Source: Pseudolabrys sp. (lineage in GTDB: Bacteria; Pseudomonadota; Alphaproteobacteria; Rhizobiales; Xanthobacteraceae). From it: a stretch of DNA of 64,000 bases. Positions 42,339-50,757 of this stretch are shown piece by piece. A program made the translations under genes and the position numbers. Numbering within the stretch: the first letter of the stretch is position 1; each line of letters opens with the position of its first letter. The stretch spans positions 372,001-436,000 of the forward strand of contig JAHCKG010000001.1 in the NCBI GenBank assembly GCA_026125895.1, read 5' to 3'. The notes under the pieces are model-generated. The model did no database searches. It saw only the letters and a list, made by a program, of their open reading frames with translations, and was not told where the DNA came from.

Positions 42339-42844
42339 GTCGGCTCCCCCGCGTCCCGGATTGCGAGGCGAGTGTCGCCGCCGATTGCCAAGTTCCGGTA
42401 AATAGCGGTGGCCGTCCGGTTGACGCCGCCGGGCAAACCTTTCCGCTTTGGTTAAGCGCGACGTAACTCTGCCCGGGATTTGGGCGGGCGGTGCCACAGA
42501 GCCGCCGTAAAGCCGGCCTTGGGTCGCCAAGGACCGGATCGAGGAGTCGGATCGGGGCTCGCGTCCGAATTCGCCTGACTGCGTCAGACCTTGGGCCTTG
42601 CCGGCGGCCGCCGGTTGAGGGCCGTTAACGATGATTAAAACATCCTTAAGGGCGCTGGTTTCCTTCGTTCTGCCAATACGATAGGATGAAATCCTGGCGG
42701 AGCGGTGGAACCTTGCACCGGTCGTGCCCGCAACACTGAGAGACCCGACGCCGGGTGTGTGGCGTCGGGCCATAAAGGCTTGGCGCAGCCCAGGCAGGCC
42801 GGAATTTGCGACTTTTGAGTCCGCGTAACGACGAGGCGTACCAG
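42339..42844. other. 506-bp divergent control region between hpt and the GPR-like gene
   Basis: No gene is seen. It holds the TTAA cluster described separately (42625-42649), several GC-rich dyads (for example CCGGCGGCCGCCGG at 42601-42614) and a long leader for the GPR-like gene: about 190 bases from the TTAA cluster to the ATG. A possible hairpin in the leader is ACCCGACGCCGGGTGT-type sequence near 42750. Confidence 0.5.
42625..42649. promoter_or_regulatory. CtrA-type box upstream of the GPR-like gene
   Basis: TTAA (42635-42638), seven bases (AACATCC), TTAA (42646-42649) is an exact TTAA-N7-TTAA. A third TTAA precedes it at 42625-42628 (six-base spacing). CtrA binds this motif in Caulobacter and rhizobia to control cell-cycle genes. 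Confidence 0.55.
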
Positions 42845-45800
42845 ATGGCGAACAACCCGCAGCAGTCCAAGAACGCAACGGACCAAGCGATGGCCGCGCT
42901 CGAGGACGCGCTCAACGTTCATATCGCCCCCTCCAGCCCGCGCCCCGGCACCCCGGCGACGCCTGACAAGTCCGACACCTTCGAATTCGACACCGGCCCC
43001 GCGGCCGACCTGTTCCGCGACCCGGAACCGGCGCGCGAAGGCGGCCCCGGTCGGGAGACCGAAGCCCCGTCGCAGTGGCTCAATGCCGACGGCTCGCCGC
43101 GGATGCCGGCCAATGACGACCGCGCCAGCATGGGCGTGGTGCTGCAGGGCCTCGGCCGCCGCCGCGCTCGCGCGCCTTATGTCGTCGCCACCGTCGTATC
43201 GGTCGCCTGGGCCGCCGGCGCCGCCGCGCTTGCCTTCCTGCTGCGCGGCGAACTGTCCGCCCTGTTCAACACGCCGAGCCTCGCCGTCGCCATCGTCGCC
43301 GGCATCGTCGCCGCCGTCGTCGTTCCGGTGATCTTCTTCTACGTCCTCGCGCACATGTTCAACCGCGCGCAGGATCTGCGTCTGGTCGCCGAGTCGATGG
43401 CCGAAGCCGCCCTGCGTCTCGGCCAGCCGGAAACCGCCGCGCGCGAACAAATCGTCTCCGTCGGCCAGGCCATCCGCCGCGAAGTCACCGCCATGGGCGA
43501 CGGCGTCGAGCGCGCGCTGGCGCGCGCCGCCGAGCTCGAGGCGCTGGTGCACAACGAAGTGTCGGCGCTGGAGCGCGCCTATAACGACAACGAGGTGCGC
43601 ATCCGCGACCTGCTGTCCGAACTGTCCAACCAGCGCGACACGCTGGTCAGCCAGGCCGATCAGGTGCGCAAGGCGATCGGCGCCGTGCATCTCGACCTGT
43701 CGCACGACATCACCTCGGTCGGCGATCTCGTCGCCGAGAAGGTCAACGAAGTCGCGCAGCGCGTCACCCGCTCGCTCACGGAAAAGGGCGAGCACATCAC
43801 GCTGGCGCTCGGCCATGCCGGCGACTCGATGATCGACGCGCTCGGCGAACGCGGCTCGACCTTGCTCGAGCGCCTGGAAACCACCAGCGACCGCGCCACC
43901 ACCGCCATTGCCTCGGCAAGCGATCGCCTCGCCGACAGCCTCAACTTCAAGACCGACCACATCCACGACGAATTCTCGGAGATGGCGGCAAAGCTGCAGC
44001 AGATGATGAGCACCCGCCTCGACCAGGTGGCGCAAGGCTTCGCGCAGAAGACCTCGGGCACCGTCGACGCGATGGCGTCCCGCTCGCAGCAGTTCACCGA
44101 TGCGCTGGCGCAGACCAGCGCCCAGATCGTGACGCAGCTTTCGCGCCGCACCGACGAGATCGCCGATCGCGTGCACGCCAACAGCAGCTCTCTGGTCGAG
44201 AATATCGGCGCGCGCGGCAACGAAGTCGTGGCGCTCATCGAACGGACCGGCACCGCCACCAACGAAACGCTGGCGGCGCGCAGCCAGTCGGTCGCCGATA
44301 CCTTCCGCCGCAACGCCGACCTGCTGGCGGCGAGCCTCGACAACCGCAACGAACAGACCGAAGCGATGCTGGCCGAGCGCCTCAAGGCGTTCGAACAGGT
44401 GTTCGAGCGCGACGGCACCGCGCTGTCGGAAAAGATCGAGCGCGATTCCGCCGCGCTCGGCACGCTCATCACCCGCCACGTCACCGACTTCGACCACAAC
44501 ATCAAGACCTATGGCGGCGCGCTCATCGAGCGCCTCGGCCAGCGCACCCAGGACGTCGCCGACGCCATGCGCGCCTACCTCGACACGTTCGACGAACGCG
44601 TCACCGGCCGCGCCGATGTGCTCTCGACCACGCTCGACAAGCGCCTCATCCAGTTCGAGGATCTCCTCGGCGCCCGCGTCAACGACATGGCCAACACCCT
44701 CAACGAGGGCGGCAACGAGATCATCGGCGCCCTCGACAAGCGCATCACCGATGTCGGCGGCGTCATCGACGCCCGCGGCACCGCGGTCGCCAACGCCATC
44801 ACCGCCCGCGTCGAAACCCTGGACAAGACCCTCGGCGGCCGCGCCATCGAAGTCGCTGACACGCTGGACAGCCGCATCGAGCGTTTCGAGGACCTCCTGG
44901 TCAACCGCACGGTCACCGTCACCGACCAGATCGAGGATCGCACCAAGTCCGCCGCCGACGCGCTCAATGCCCGGCTCGAGGAACTGTCCACCGCGATCAA
45001 GAGCAACACCGCGGAGGCGGAAACCGCCCTCACCGCGCTGGCGACAACGACCACCGAGCAGATCCGTCAGGGCGCCTCGAGCGCCGAGCGCAGCCTGATC
45101 AACGCCAGCGACGAAATCGCCCGCAACATCGTGGCCCGCGCCGAAGAAATCGCCGAGACGGTCAACAAGCGCACCAACGAGATGACGGAGGTGCTGTCCG
45201 ACCGCAGCGGCGGCGTGCTGCACGCCATTGCCGAGAAGGGCCAGCAATTCGCAGCCGACGTCACCCGCGCGACCGAACTCGCGATCGCCGAGTTCGACGT
45301 CAAGGGCGTCGCCTTCAGCCGCGCGGTGCTCGACAACAGCGCCGAGATCACCCGCATGATCAACACCGCGGGCGAACTCGCCGCCAATACGGTGACCCGC
45401 ACGCTCAACGATCTGCAGGACACCGCGGCCAAGGCGGTCGAGCGCTCGCGCGCCACCGCCACCGAGACGGTCAGCGAGATGCTCGAAGCGCACAAGATGG
45501 TGAGCGACGACACCACCGCGCTGTTCCAGCGCCTGCGCGAAGCCAACATCATGCTGCAGGAAGTGCTGTCCGGCTCGCACGAGAACATGAGCGCGCTGGA
45601 GAACACTTTGATGCTGCGCGTGTCGGAGTTCGTCGCGGCGATGACCGAGGTCAACGGCACGACCAACGACGCGACCAACCGCGTCGAGACGACGATCGTC
45701 AATTTCCGCGAACTGACGGCGCACGCGCTCAACGACCTGAGCCAGCTCGCCACGCAGTTCGACGAGCACGGCCGCGATCTTTCCAAGGCGGCCGAGCTCA

Positions 45801-47245
45801 TCACCTCGAGCAACCGCAAGACCGAGGAGCACGTCGAGCAGGGCCGCAGCCAGATCGACTCGCTGGTCGCCACGCTCGACATCCGCACCGACGACATCGA
45901 GCAGCGTCTCAAGCGCTTCGCCGGCCTGCTCGACCAGTCGCTCGAGGCGGCGTCGGCCCGCGCCCGCGAGGTCGCCCGCCTGGTGTCGGACTCGAGCGCC
46001 GACGGCACCCGCGCCATCACCGAGCAGTACGCGCTGGTGCGCGAGACCGCCGAGGAGGAGCGCCGCCGCACGGTCGAGACCATGAATCAGGTCTACGCGC
46101 AGACCACGTCGGAAACAGAGTCGATCTTCAGCGATGCGCAGGAGCGTTTCGCCGAAGCCGCCAAGGGCATGCGTCGCATGTACGAGCAGTCCTCCGACGA
46201 GGCGCAGTCGATGCTGCGGGAGGCCCAGGAGCGCTTCGCCGAAGCCGCCAAGGGCATGCGCCACATGTACGAGCAGTCGAGCGACGAGACGCAGGCGATG
46301 GTCCGCGAAGCGACCGAGCGTTTTGCCGAGACCGTGCAGGACATGAAGCAGATGGCCGCCGAGATGCAGCGCGAGCTGGAAGCGACCCGCGGCGAACTCC
46401 GCCGCGGCGTGTTCGAACTGCCGCAGGAGACCGCCGAGAACGCCGCGCAGATGCGCCGCGCCATCGTCGATCAGATCGAGGCGCTGGCCGAGCTCAACCG
46501 CATCGTCGCCCGCCACGGCCGCAATCTCGACGCCGTCGAGCCGGTGGCGCAGCGCCGCCTGCGCGAGGAGCCCTCGCTCGCCGTGATCGGCGGCCGCGAG
46601 CCGGCGCCGCGTGCCGAGCCCGCGCCGCGTCCGCTGCCGCAGCGTCCGGAAAGCTTCGCCCAGCCGCCGGCGCGTCGCGCCGAACCGCCGGCCCCGCCCG
46701 CGCCTCCGGCCCCGCCGGCGCAGCAGAGCGGCAACCGCGGCTGGCTCAGCGATCTCCTCACCCGCGCCTCGCGTGAGGACAACGACCAGCCGTTGCAGCC
46801 CACCCGCGACTACAGCCGCGAGCAGGCCCGCGACACCGGCCGCGATTCGAGCCGCGACCGCGACGCCAACCGCGGCGACGACCGCACCGCGCGGCACTCG
46901 ATCGAGTCGCTCGACTCACTGTCGGTCGATATCGCGCGCATGATCGATCACGAAGCCGCCGCCGACCTGTGGGACCGCTACAAGCGCGGCGAACGCAACG
47001 TGTTCACCCGCCGCCTCTACACCTTGCAGGGCCAGCAGGCGTTCGACGAGATCCGCCGCAAATATCGCTCCGACCGCGAGTTCAAGCAGACGGTCGATCG
47101 CTACATCGGCGAGTTCGAACGGCTGCTCGAGGAAGTCTCGCGCGACGACCGCGGCCAGGTGGTGGCGCGCACTTACCTGACCTCAGAAACCGGCAAGGTC
47201 TACACCATGCTGGCCCACGCGGCGGGGCGGTTCGACAACGCCTGA
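42845..47245 (+). CDS. Giant polar growth protein, GPR/RgsE-like
   Basis: A 1466-residue inner-membrane protein. After a Pro/Asp-rich N-terminus (1-105) come two transmembrane helices (about 111-133 and 146-168). Then there are some 1000 residues of long amphipathic helices with repeated LxERLxxRTxxVADAxxAxxDxxDERVTxRA-type units, similar to apolipoprotein helices. A Pro-rich linker (about 1240-1290) and a conserved globular end (DSLSVDIARMIDHEAAADLWDRYKRGERNVFTRRLYT, to the C-terminus) follow. This layout matches Agrobacterium GPR (growth pole ring) and Sinorhizobium RgsE, which organise unipolar growth. It is shorter than GPR (over 2000). Two copies of a 29-residue unit lie at about 1100-1157. 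Start: Met at 42845 preferred over 42806. Confidence 0.82.
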   Translation: MANNPQQSKNATDQAMAALEDALNVHIAPSSPRPGTPATPDKSDTFEFDTGPAADLFRDPEPAREGGPGRETEAPSQWLNADGSPRMPANDDRASMGVVLQGLGRRRARAPYVVATVVSVAWAAGAAALAFLLRGELSALFNTPSLAVAIVAGIVAAVVVPVIFFYVLAHMFNRAQDLRLVAESMAEAALRLGQPETAAREQIVSVGQAIRREVTAMGDGVERALARAAELEALVHNEVSALERAYNDNEVRIRDLLSELSNQRDTLVSQADQVRKAIGAVHLDLSHDITSVGDLVAEKVNEVAQRVTRSLTEKGEHITLALGHAGDSMIDALGERGSTLLERLETTSDRATTAIASASDRLADSLNFKTDHIHDEFSEMAAKLQQMMSTRLDQVAQGFAQKTSGTVDAMASRSQQFTDALAQTSAQIVTQLSRRTDEIADRVHANSSSLVENIGARGNEVVALIERTGTATNETLAARSQSVADTFRRNADLLAASLDNRNEQTEAMLAERLKAFEQVFERDGTALSEKIERDSAALGTLITRHVTDFDHNIKTYGGALIERLGQRTQDVADAMRAYLDTFDERVTGRADVLSTTLDKRLIQFEDLLGARVNDMANTLNEGGNEIIGALDKRITDVGGVIDARGTAVANAITARVETLDKTLGGRAIEVADTLDSRIERFEDLLVNRTVTVTDQIEDRTKSAADALNARLEELSTAIKSNTAEAETALTALATTTTEQIRQGASSAERSLINASDEIARNIVARAEEIAETVNKRTNEMTEVLSDRSGGVLHAIAEKGQQFAADVTRATELAIAEFDVKGVAFSRAVLDNSAEITRMINTAGELAANTVTRTLNDLQDTAAKAVERSRATATETVSEMLEAHKMVSDDTTALFQRLREANIMLQEVLSGSHENMSALENTLMLRVSEFVAAMTEVNGTTNDATNRVETTIVNFRELTAHALNDLSQLATQFDEHGRDLSKAAELITSSNRKTEEHVEQGRSQIDSLVATLDIRTDDIEQRLKRFAGLLDQSLEAASARAREVARLVSDSSADGTRAITEQYALVRETAEEERRRTVETMNQVYAQTTSETESIFSDAQERFAEAAKGMRRMYEQSSDEAQSMLREAQERFAEAAKGMRHMYEQSSDETQAMVREATERFAETVQDMKQMAAEMQRELEATRGELRRGVFELPQETAENAAQMRRAIVDQIEALAELNRIVARHGRNLDAVEPVAQRRLREEPSLAVIGGREPAPRAEPAPRPLPQRPESFAQPPARRAEPPAPPAPPAPPAQQSGNRGWLSDLLTRASREDNDQPLQPTRDYSREQARDTGRDSSRDRDANRGDDRTARHSIESLDSLSVDIARMIDHEAAADLWDRYKRGERNVFTRRLYTLQGQQAFDEIRRKYRSDREFKQTVDRYIGEFERLLEEVSRDDRGQVVARTYLTSETGKVYTMLAHAAGRFDNA

Positions 47246-47264
47246 GGCCTCGAAGGCCGAATAG

Positions 47265-47303
47265 AAAAAAAAAAAAAACGGGCGCCTCGCGGCGCCCGTT
47301 TTT
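47265..47303. terminator. Bidirectional terminator between the GPR-like gene and mlaD (copy 1)
   Basis: ACGGGCGCC (47278-47286) and GGCGCCCGT (47291-47299), loop TCGC. Fourteen As on the left make a long T-tract for the minus strand, and TTTTTGTTT on the right serves the plus strand. It is the first part of a tandem 187-bp duplication. Confidence 0.9.
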
Positions 47304-47644
47304 GTTTGTGGACCTGTCAATTCAAACTCCGCTCACCCCCGCGAAAGCGGGGGTCCAGAAAGCCCGGGATATTCGGCAAAGACTGGATCCCCGCTTCCGC
47401 GGGGATGAGCGGACATGTTTATCCTGATCGTGGCGCCCTACCGCCGCTGCACCGGCGAATGAAAACGGGCGCCTCCCGGCGCCCGTTTTTGTTTGTGGAC
47501 CTGTCAATTCAAACTCCGCCCAACCCGGCAAAAGCGGGGGTCCAGAAAGCCCGGGATATTTGGCAAAGACTGGATCCCCGCTTCCGCGGGGATGAGCGGA
47601 CATGTTTATCCTGATCGTGTGGCCCTACCGCCGCTGCACCGGCG
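47275..47644. repeat. Tandem 187-bp duplication with terminator, palindromic repeat and mlaD 3' end
   Basis: Unit 1 (47275-47457) and unit 2 (47462-47644) are nearly identical at a constant shift of 187 bases. Each has a GGGCGCC terminator stem, GTTTGTGGACCTGTCAATTC, a palindromic element (CCCGCTT...GCGGGG arms with GGATCCCCGC) and ends in TACCGCCGCTGCACCGGCG. In unit 2 these last 20 bases are the 3' end and stop codon of mlaD; in unit 1 they are a stray copy. This accounts for the whole 379-bp gap. Confidence 0.92.
47462..47490. terminator. Second terminator copy after mlaD
   Basis: ACGGGCGCC and GGCGCCCGT around TCCC (47465-47486), with AAAA before and TTTT after. It is the duplicate of the terminator at 47265-47303 without the long A run. 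Confidence 0.85.
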
Positions 47645-48605
47645 TCGGCAGATTCTCCTTCTTCTTCTCGTCCGGTGGCGGACCGCCCCAGATCAGGCGG
47701 CTCGGGTTCTCGTCGAAGTTCTTGGCCGCCTTGTCGATGGTCGAGAGCGTGCGCGTCCCGGTCTTGGCGAGGCGCCCGATATAGACCGTCAACTCGGCGG
47801 TGCGCTTGTCGAGGTGCTCGGCCAGTTCCTTGATCGAGCGCGCCGCCTCGTTGATGTCGCCGCCCTTGCCGTCGGCGCCGCCGGTCAGGCCCTCGAGGCC
47901 TTTGGCGATGTTGTCGATGCGTTCGGAATTGCGCGCCAGCGCGCCGCTGAACTTCTGGATATTGGCGAGCGTCTCGTCGATGTTCTGCGAGTTGCGCCCG
48001 AGCGCGCCGGTGAACTGCTCGATATTGGCGAGCGTCTTGTCGATGTTCCCCGAGTTGCGCGACAGCGCCGCCGTGAACTTCTCGATGTTGTCCAGCGCCG
48101 CGTGAAACGCCGTCTGGTTCTGCGTGATGAAATCGTCGAGCTTGCGCATGACGTCGCGCGCCGCCTGCGTCACGTCCTGCGTTGCGCCGGGCGGCGCCAC
48201 CAGGATCGGCGGCGCCTCGCCAGGGCCGACGCCGGCGATCACCTTGGCCGCCGGATTGCCGCCGATCAGCGACACCGAGGCGATGCCGGTCAGGCCCTGG
48301 AATTCCAGGCCGATCGCGGTGTCGTCGCGGACCGTCACCGACTTGTCGACCGACAGCGTCGCGACCACCTGCTTGGGCTTCGACGGATCGAGCCGCAGGC
48401 CCGTCACCTCGCCGACGCGGATGCCGTTGAACAGCACCGTCGCCCCGGTGCGCAGGCCCGACACCGAGCCGTCGAACACCACGCGATAGAACAAGCGCTC
48501 GCCGCTGCCGCCGATGTTCTGGAACCAGTAGATGAAGCCGAACACGCCGGCGATCACCGCCAGCGTGAACACGCCGATCAACACGTAATTCGCTCTCGTT
48601 TCCAT
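47625..48605 (-). CDS. MlaD-type MCE domain lipid transport protein
   Basis: A 326-residue periplasmic substrate-binding subunit of a Mla-type phospholipid transporter. One N-terminal transmembrane anchor (7-27) precedes the MCE domain (about 38-118: FYRVVFDGSVSGLRTGATVLFNGIRVGEVTGLRLD; GLEFQGLTGIASVSLIGG). The helical tail holds three tandem 21-residue units at 173-193, 194-214 and 215-235 (pattern NIxxFxxALxRNSxNIDxTLA). Longer than E. coli MlaD (183), closer to the rhizobial forms. It is the last gene of mlaE-mlaF-mlaD, 14 bases after mlaF. The stop lies in the 187-bp duplication. Confidence 0.92.
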   Translation of the reverse strand: METRANYVLIGVFTLAVIAGVFGFIYWFQNIGGSGERLFYRVVFDGSVSGLRTGATVLFNGIRVGEVTGLRLDPSKPKQVVATLSVDKSVTVRDDTAIGLEFQGLTGIASVSLIGGNPAAKVIAGVGPGEAPPILVAPPGATQDVTQAARDVMRKLDDFITQNQTAFHAALDNIEKFTAALSRNSGNIDKTLANIEQFTGALGRNSQNIDETLANIQKFSGALARNSERIDNIAKGLEGLTGGADGKGGDINEAARSIKELAEHLDKRTAELTVYIGRLAKTGTRTLSTIDKAAKNFDENPSRLIWGGPPPDEKKKENLPTPVQRR

Positions 48606-48619
48606 CGACGAACTCCAGT

Positions 48620-49432
48620 TCAGCCGCCGCTAGCCGGCCGTGCCGCCTCGCGGGCGCCGATCGCCGCCCGCGCGCGCTTGCCTCGGAAGTATTCTTTCAT
48701 CCACGGATGCTCGGACTTGAGCATGGTCTCCATCGTTCCGGCGGCGATCACCTTGCCGTCGAACAGCACCGCGATGCGGTCGCAGACCGTGCTCAGACTG
48801 TCGAGGTCGTGCGTTACCATGTAAACCGTGAGCCCCAAAGTGCGTTGCAATGTAGCGATCAGGGCGTCGAAATCGCCGGCGCCGATCGGATCGAGGCCGG
48901 AGGTCGGCTCGTCGAGGAACACGATCTCGGGATCGAGCGCCAGGGCCCGCGCGAGCGCCACGCGCTTGGTCATGCCGCCGGACAGTTCCGACGGATATTT
49001 GCCGCACACCGAAGCGTCGAGCCCGACCATCTCCAGCTTGGCCACCGCCAGTTCGTCCATCAGCCGCTGCGGCAGCTTGAGGTTCTCGCGCACGGTGAAC
49101 TGCAGGTTCTCCATCACCGTCAGCGACGAGAACAGCGCGCCCTGCTGGAACAGCACGCCCCAGCGCCGCTCGATGGCGCGGCGCTCGTCGTCGCTCACCT
49201 GGTCGAGATCGGTGCCGAACACCTTGATCGAGCCGGCGCGCTTCCTGATGAGGCCGATGATAGTGCGCATCAGCACCGACTTGCCGGCGCCCGAGCCGCC
49301 GACGAAGCCGAGGATCTCGCCGCGATAGACGTCGAGATCGGCGCCCTTGAGCACCAGGCGGTCGCCGAAGCCGACTTCGACGCCGCGCGCCGCGATCACC
49401 ACTTCCCTGCCGCCGTTCGTCGCTCCTGCCAT
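48620..49432 (-). CDS. MlaF-type ABC transporter ATPase
   Basis: The ATP-hydrolysing subunit of the Mla-type lipid transporter, 270 residues. Walker A is GGSGAGKS (45-52), Q-loop FQQGALFSSLTVMENL, signature LSGGM (150-154), Walker B IVFLDEPTSGLDP (170-182), and the H-loop VTHDLDS. The FQQGALF and ELSGGMTKRVALARA marks are typical for MlaF/Ttg2A. It starts three bases after the mlaE stop. The C-terminal extension EYFRGKRARAAIGAREAA is mild. Forms the cytoplasmic side of the complex with MlaE. Confidence 0.95.
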   Translation of the reverse strand: MAGATNGGREVVIAARGVEVGFGDRLVLKGADLDVYRGEILGFVGGSGAGKSVLMRTIIGLIRKRAGSIKVFGTDLDQVSDDERRAIERRWGVLFQQGALFSSLTVMENLQFTVRENLKLPQRLMDELAVAKLEMVGLDASVCGKYPSELSGGMTKRVALARALALDPEIVFLDEPTSGLDPIGAGDFDALIATLQRTLGLTVYMVTHDLDSLSTVCDRIAVLFDGKVIAAGTMETMLKSEHPWMKEYFRGKRARAAIGAREAARPASGG

Positions 49433-49435
49433 CGC

Positions 49436-50572
49436 CTACATCCCGATCGAGGCAAAGAAGATGGCGAACAGGCCATCCATGACGATGACGAGGAAGATCG
49501 ATTCCACCACCGAGGCCGTGGTCTGCCGGCCGAGCGATTCCGCCGAGCCCTTGACCGCCATGCCCTCGACGCAGGCGACGACGCCGATCACCAGCGCCAT
49601 GAACGGCGCCTTGATCATGCCGACCTGAAACGTGTTGAGCGCGATCGACTCCTTGAGCCGCGACAGGAAGATGTCGGGCGCGATGCCGCCATAGAGCCAG
49701 CACACGAGGCCGCCGCCATAAAGCGCGGCCATTGAGCCGATGAAGGTGAGGATCGGCACGCCGATGATCAGCGCCAGGATGCGCGGCAGCACCAGCACCT
49801 CGATCGGATCGAAGCCCATGGTCTTGAGCGCGTCGATCTCCTCGCGCATCTTCATCGAGCCGAGCTCGGCGGTGTAGGCCGAGCCGGAGCGGCCGGCCAC
49901 CATGATGCAGACGATGAGCACGCCGAGTTCGCGCAGCACCAGGATGCCGACCATATCGACGACATAGACGTCGGCGCCGAACTTGCGGAAATGAAACAGG
50001 CCCTGCTGGGCGATGATGCAGCCGATCAGGAAGGTGATGAGCAGCACGATCGGCACCGCGCGCCACGCCACCATGTCGAGCTGGTGCACCAGCGACGTCA
50101 TGCGGAAGGTCAGCGGCCGGGTGAAGACGCGCAGGATCGACGTCACCAGCGCGCCGAACATGTTGACGATGGCGATGAAGGAATGGCCGACCGCGACGAT
50201 GTTCTCGCCGATCGACGACAGCGCGTAGGTGATCGAGGTGGCGCCGCGGCGGCGGTCGAGTTCGTCGAGCTTGACCGCGTGCATCTCGTCGATGAGGCCG
50301 CGATAGTCCTCCCTGAGGCCGGTGACCTCGACCTTGCCGCCCTGCGTCTCGAAGCCGCGCACCAGCCGCTCCAGCAGCCAGGCGCCGAAGGTGTCGAGGC
50401 GCTCGATCGGCGCCATGTCGATGCGCACGCTACGCACGGATGGATAGCCGCGCTTGAGGCGTTCGATCTGCGTTTCCAGCGGCCGCGCATTGGCCGCCGT
50501 CCAGACGCCGGCGCCGGTCAGCGCCAGCCGGTCGCCTTCAAGGTTTTCGCGCAGGAATTGCCCGTTCTTCAC
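49436..50572 (-). CDS. MlaE-type permease with N-terminal STAS domain
   Basis: The membrane subunit of the Mla-type transporter. At 378 residues it is longer than E. coli MlaE (260), because a STAS domain (about 1-110, VRSVRIDMAPIERLDTFGAWLLERLV) is fused before the permease. In E. coli the STAS protein MlaB is separate; the fusion is normal in rhizobia. The permease has the marks AYTAELGSMKMREEIDALKTMGFDPIEVLVLPRILA and GMAVKGSAESLGRQTTASVV. First gene of the operon; its promoter should lie in 50573-50757, a region shared with a divergent gene. Confidence 0.93.
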   Translation of the reverse strand: MKNGQFLRENLEGDRLALTGAGVWTAANARPLETQIERLKRGYPSVRSVRIDMAPIERLDTFGAWLLERLVRGFETQGGKVEVTGLREDYRGLIDEMHAVKLDELDRRRGATSITYALSSIGENIVAVGHSFIAIVNMFGALVTSILRVFTRPLTFRMTSLVHQLDMVAWRAVPIVLLITFLIGCIIAQQGLFHFRKFGADVYVVDMVGILVLRELGVLIVCIMVAGRSGSAYTAELGSMKMREEIDALKTMGFDPIEVLVLPRILALIIGVPILTFIGSMAALYGGGLVCWLYGGIAPDIFLSRLKESIALNTFQVGMIKAPFMALVIGVVACVEGMAVKGSAESLGRQTTASVVESIFLVIVMDGLFAIFFASIGM

Positions 50573-50757
50573 CGCGATGCTCCGGCCCCCAACGCTTCAG
50601 CCCGTAAATAGGTCAGATAAGGGCGAATCTCCGCCGCGGCCAGTGTGTTCCGGGCGATTTAAGCCGCTCCCGGGTTTGACCGAAGGCCCGCGGGCCGGAT
50701 ATCCCCACCTCCGTCCGTTGCCGACCCGCTTGAAAGGCCGCCACCAAGGTTGCTGCC

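Noticed and set aside
42635-46897. 1420-codon open frame on the minus strand opposite the GPR-like gene
   Set aside because: It mirrors the GC-rich codon periodicity of the real gene; its product is Arg/Gly/His/Val repetitive, lacks family features and has no ribosome site.
47265-47278. Run of 14 As as a possible sequencing artefact or phase-variable tract
   Set aside because: It lies outside genes and is explained as the T-tract of the minus-strand terminator.
50573-50757. Regulatory box between mlaE and the dipeptide epimerase gene
   Set aside because: No clear dyad or promoter better than background could be picked out in this GC-rich gap.
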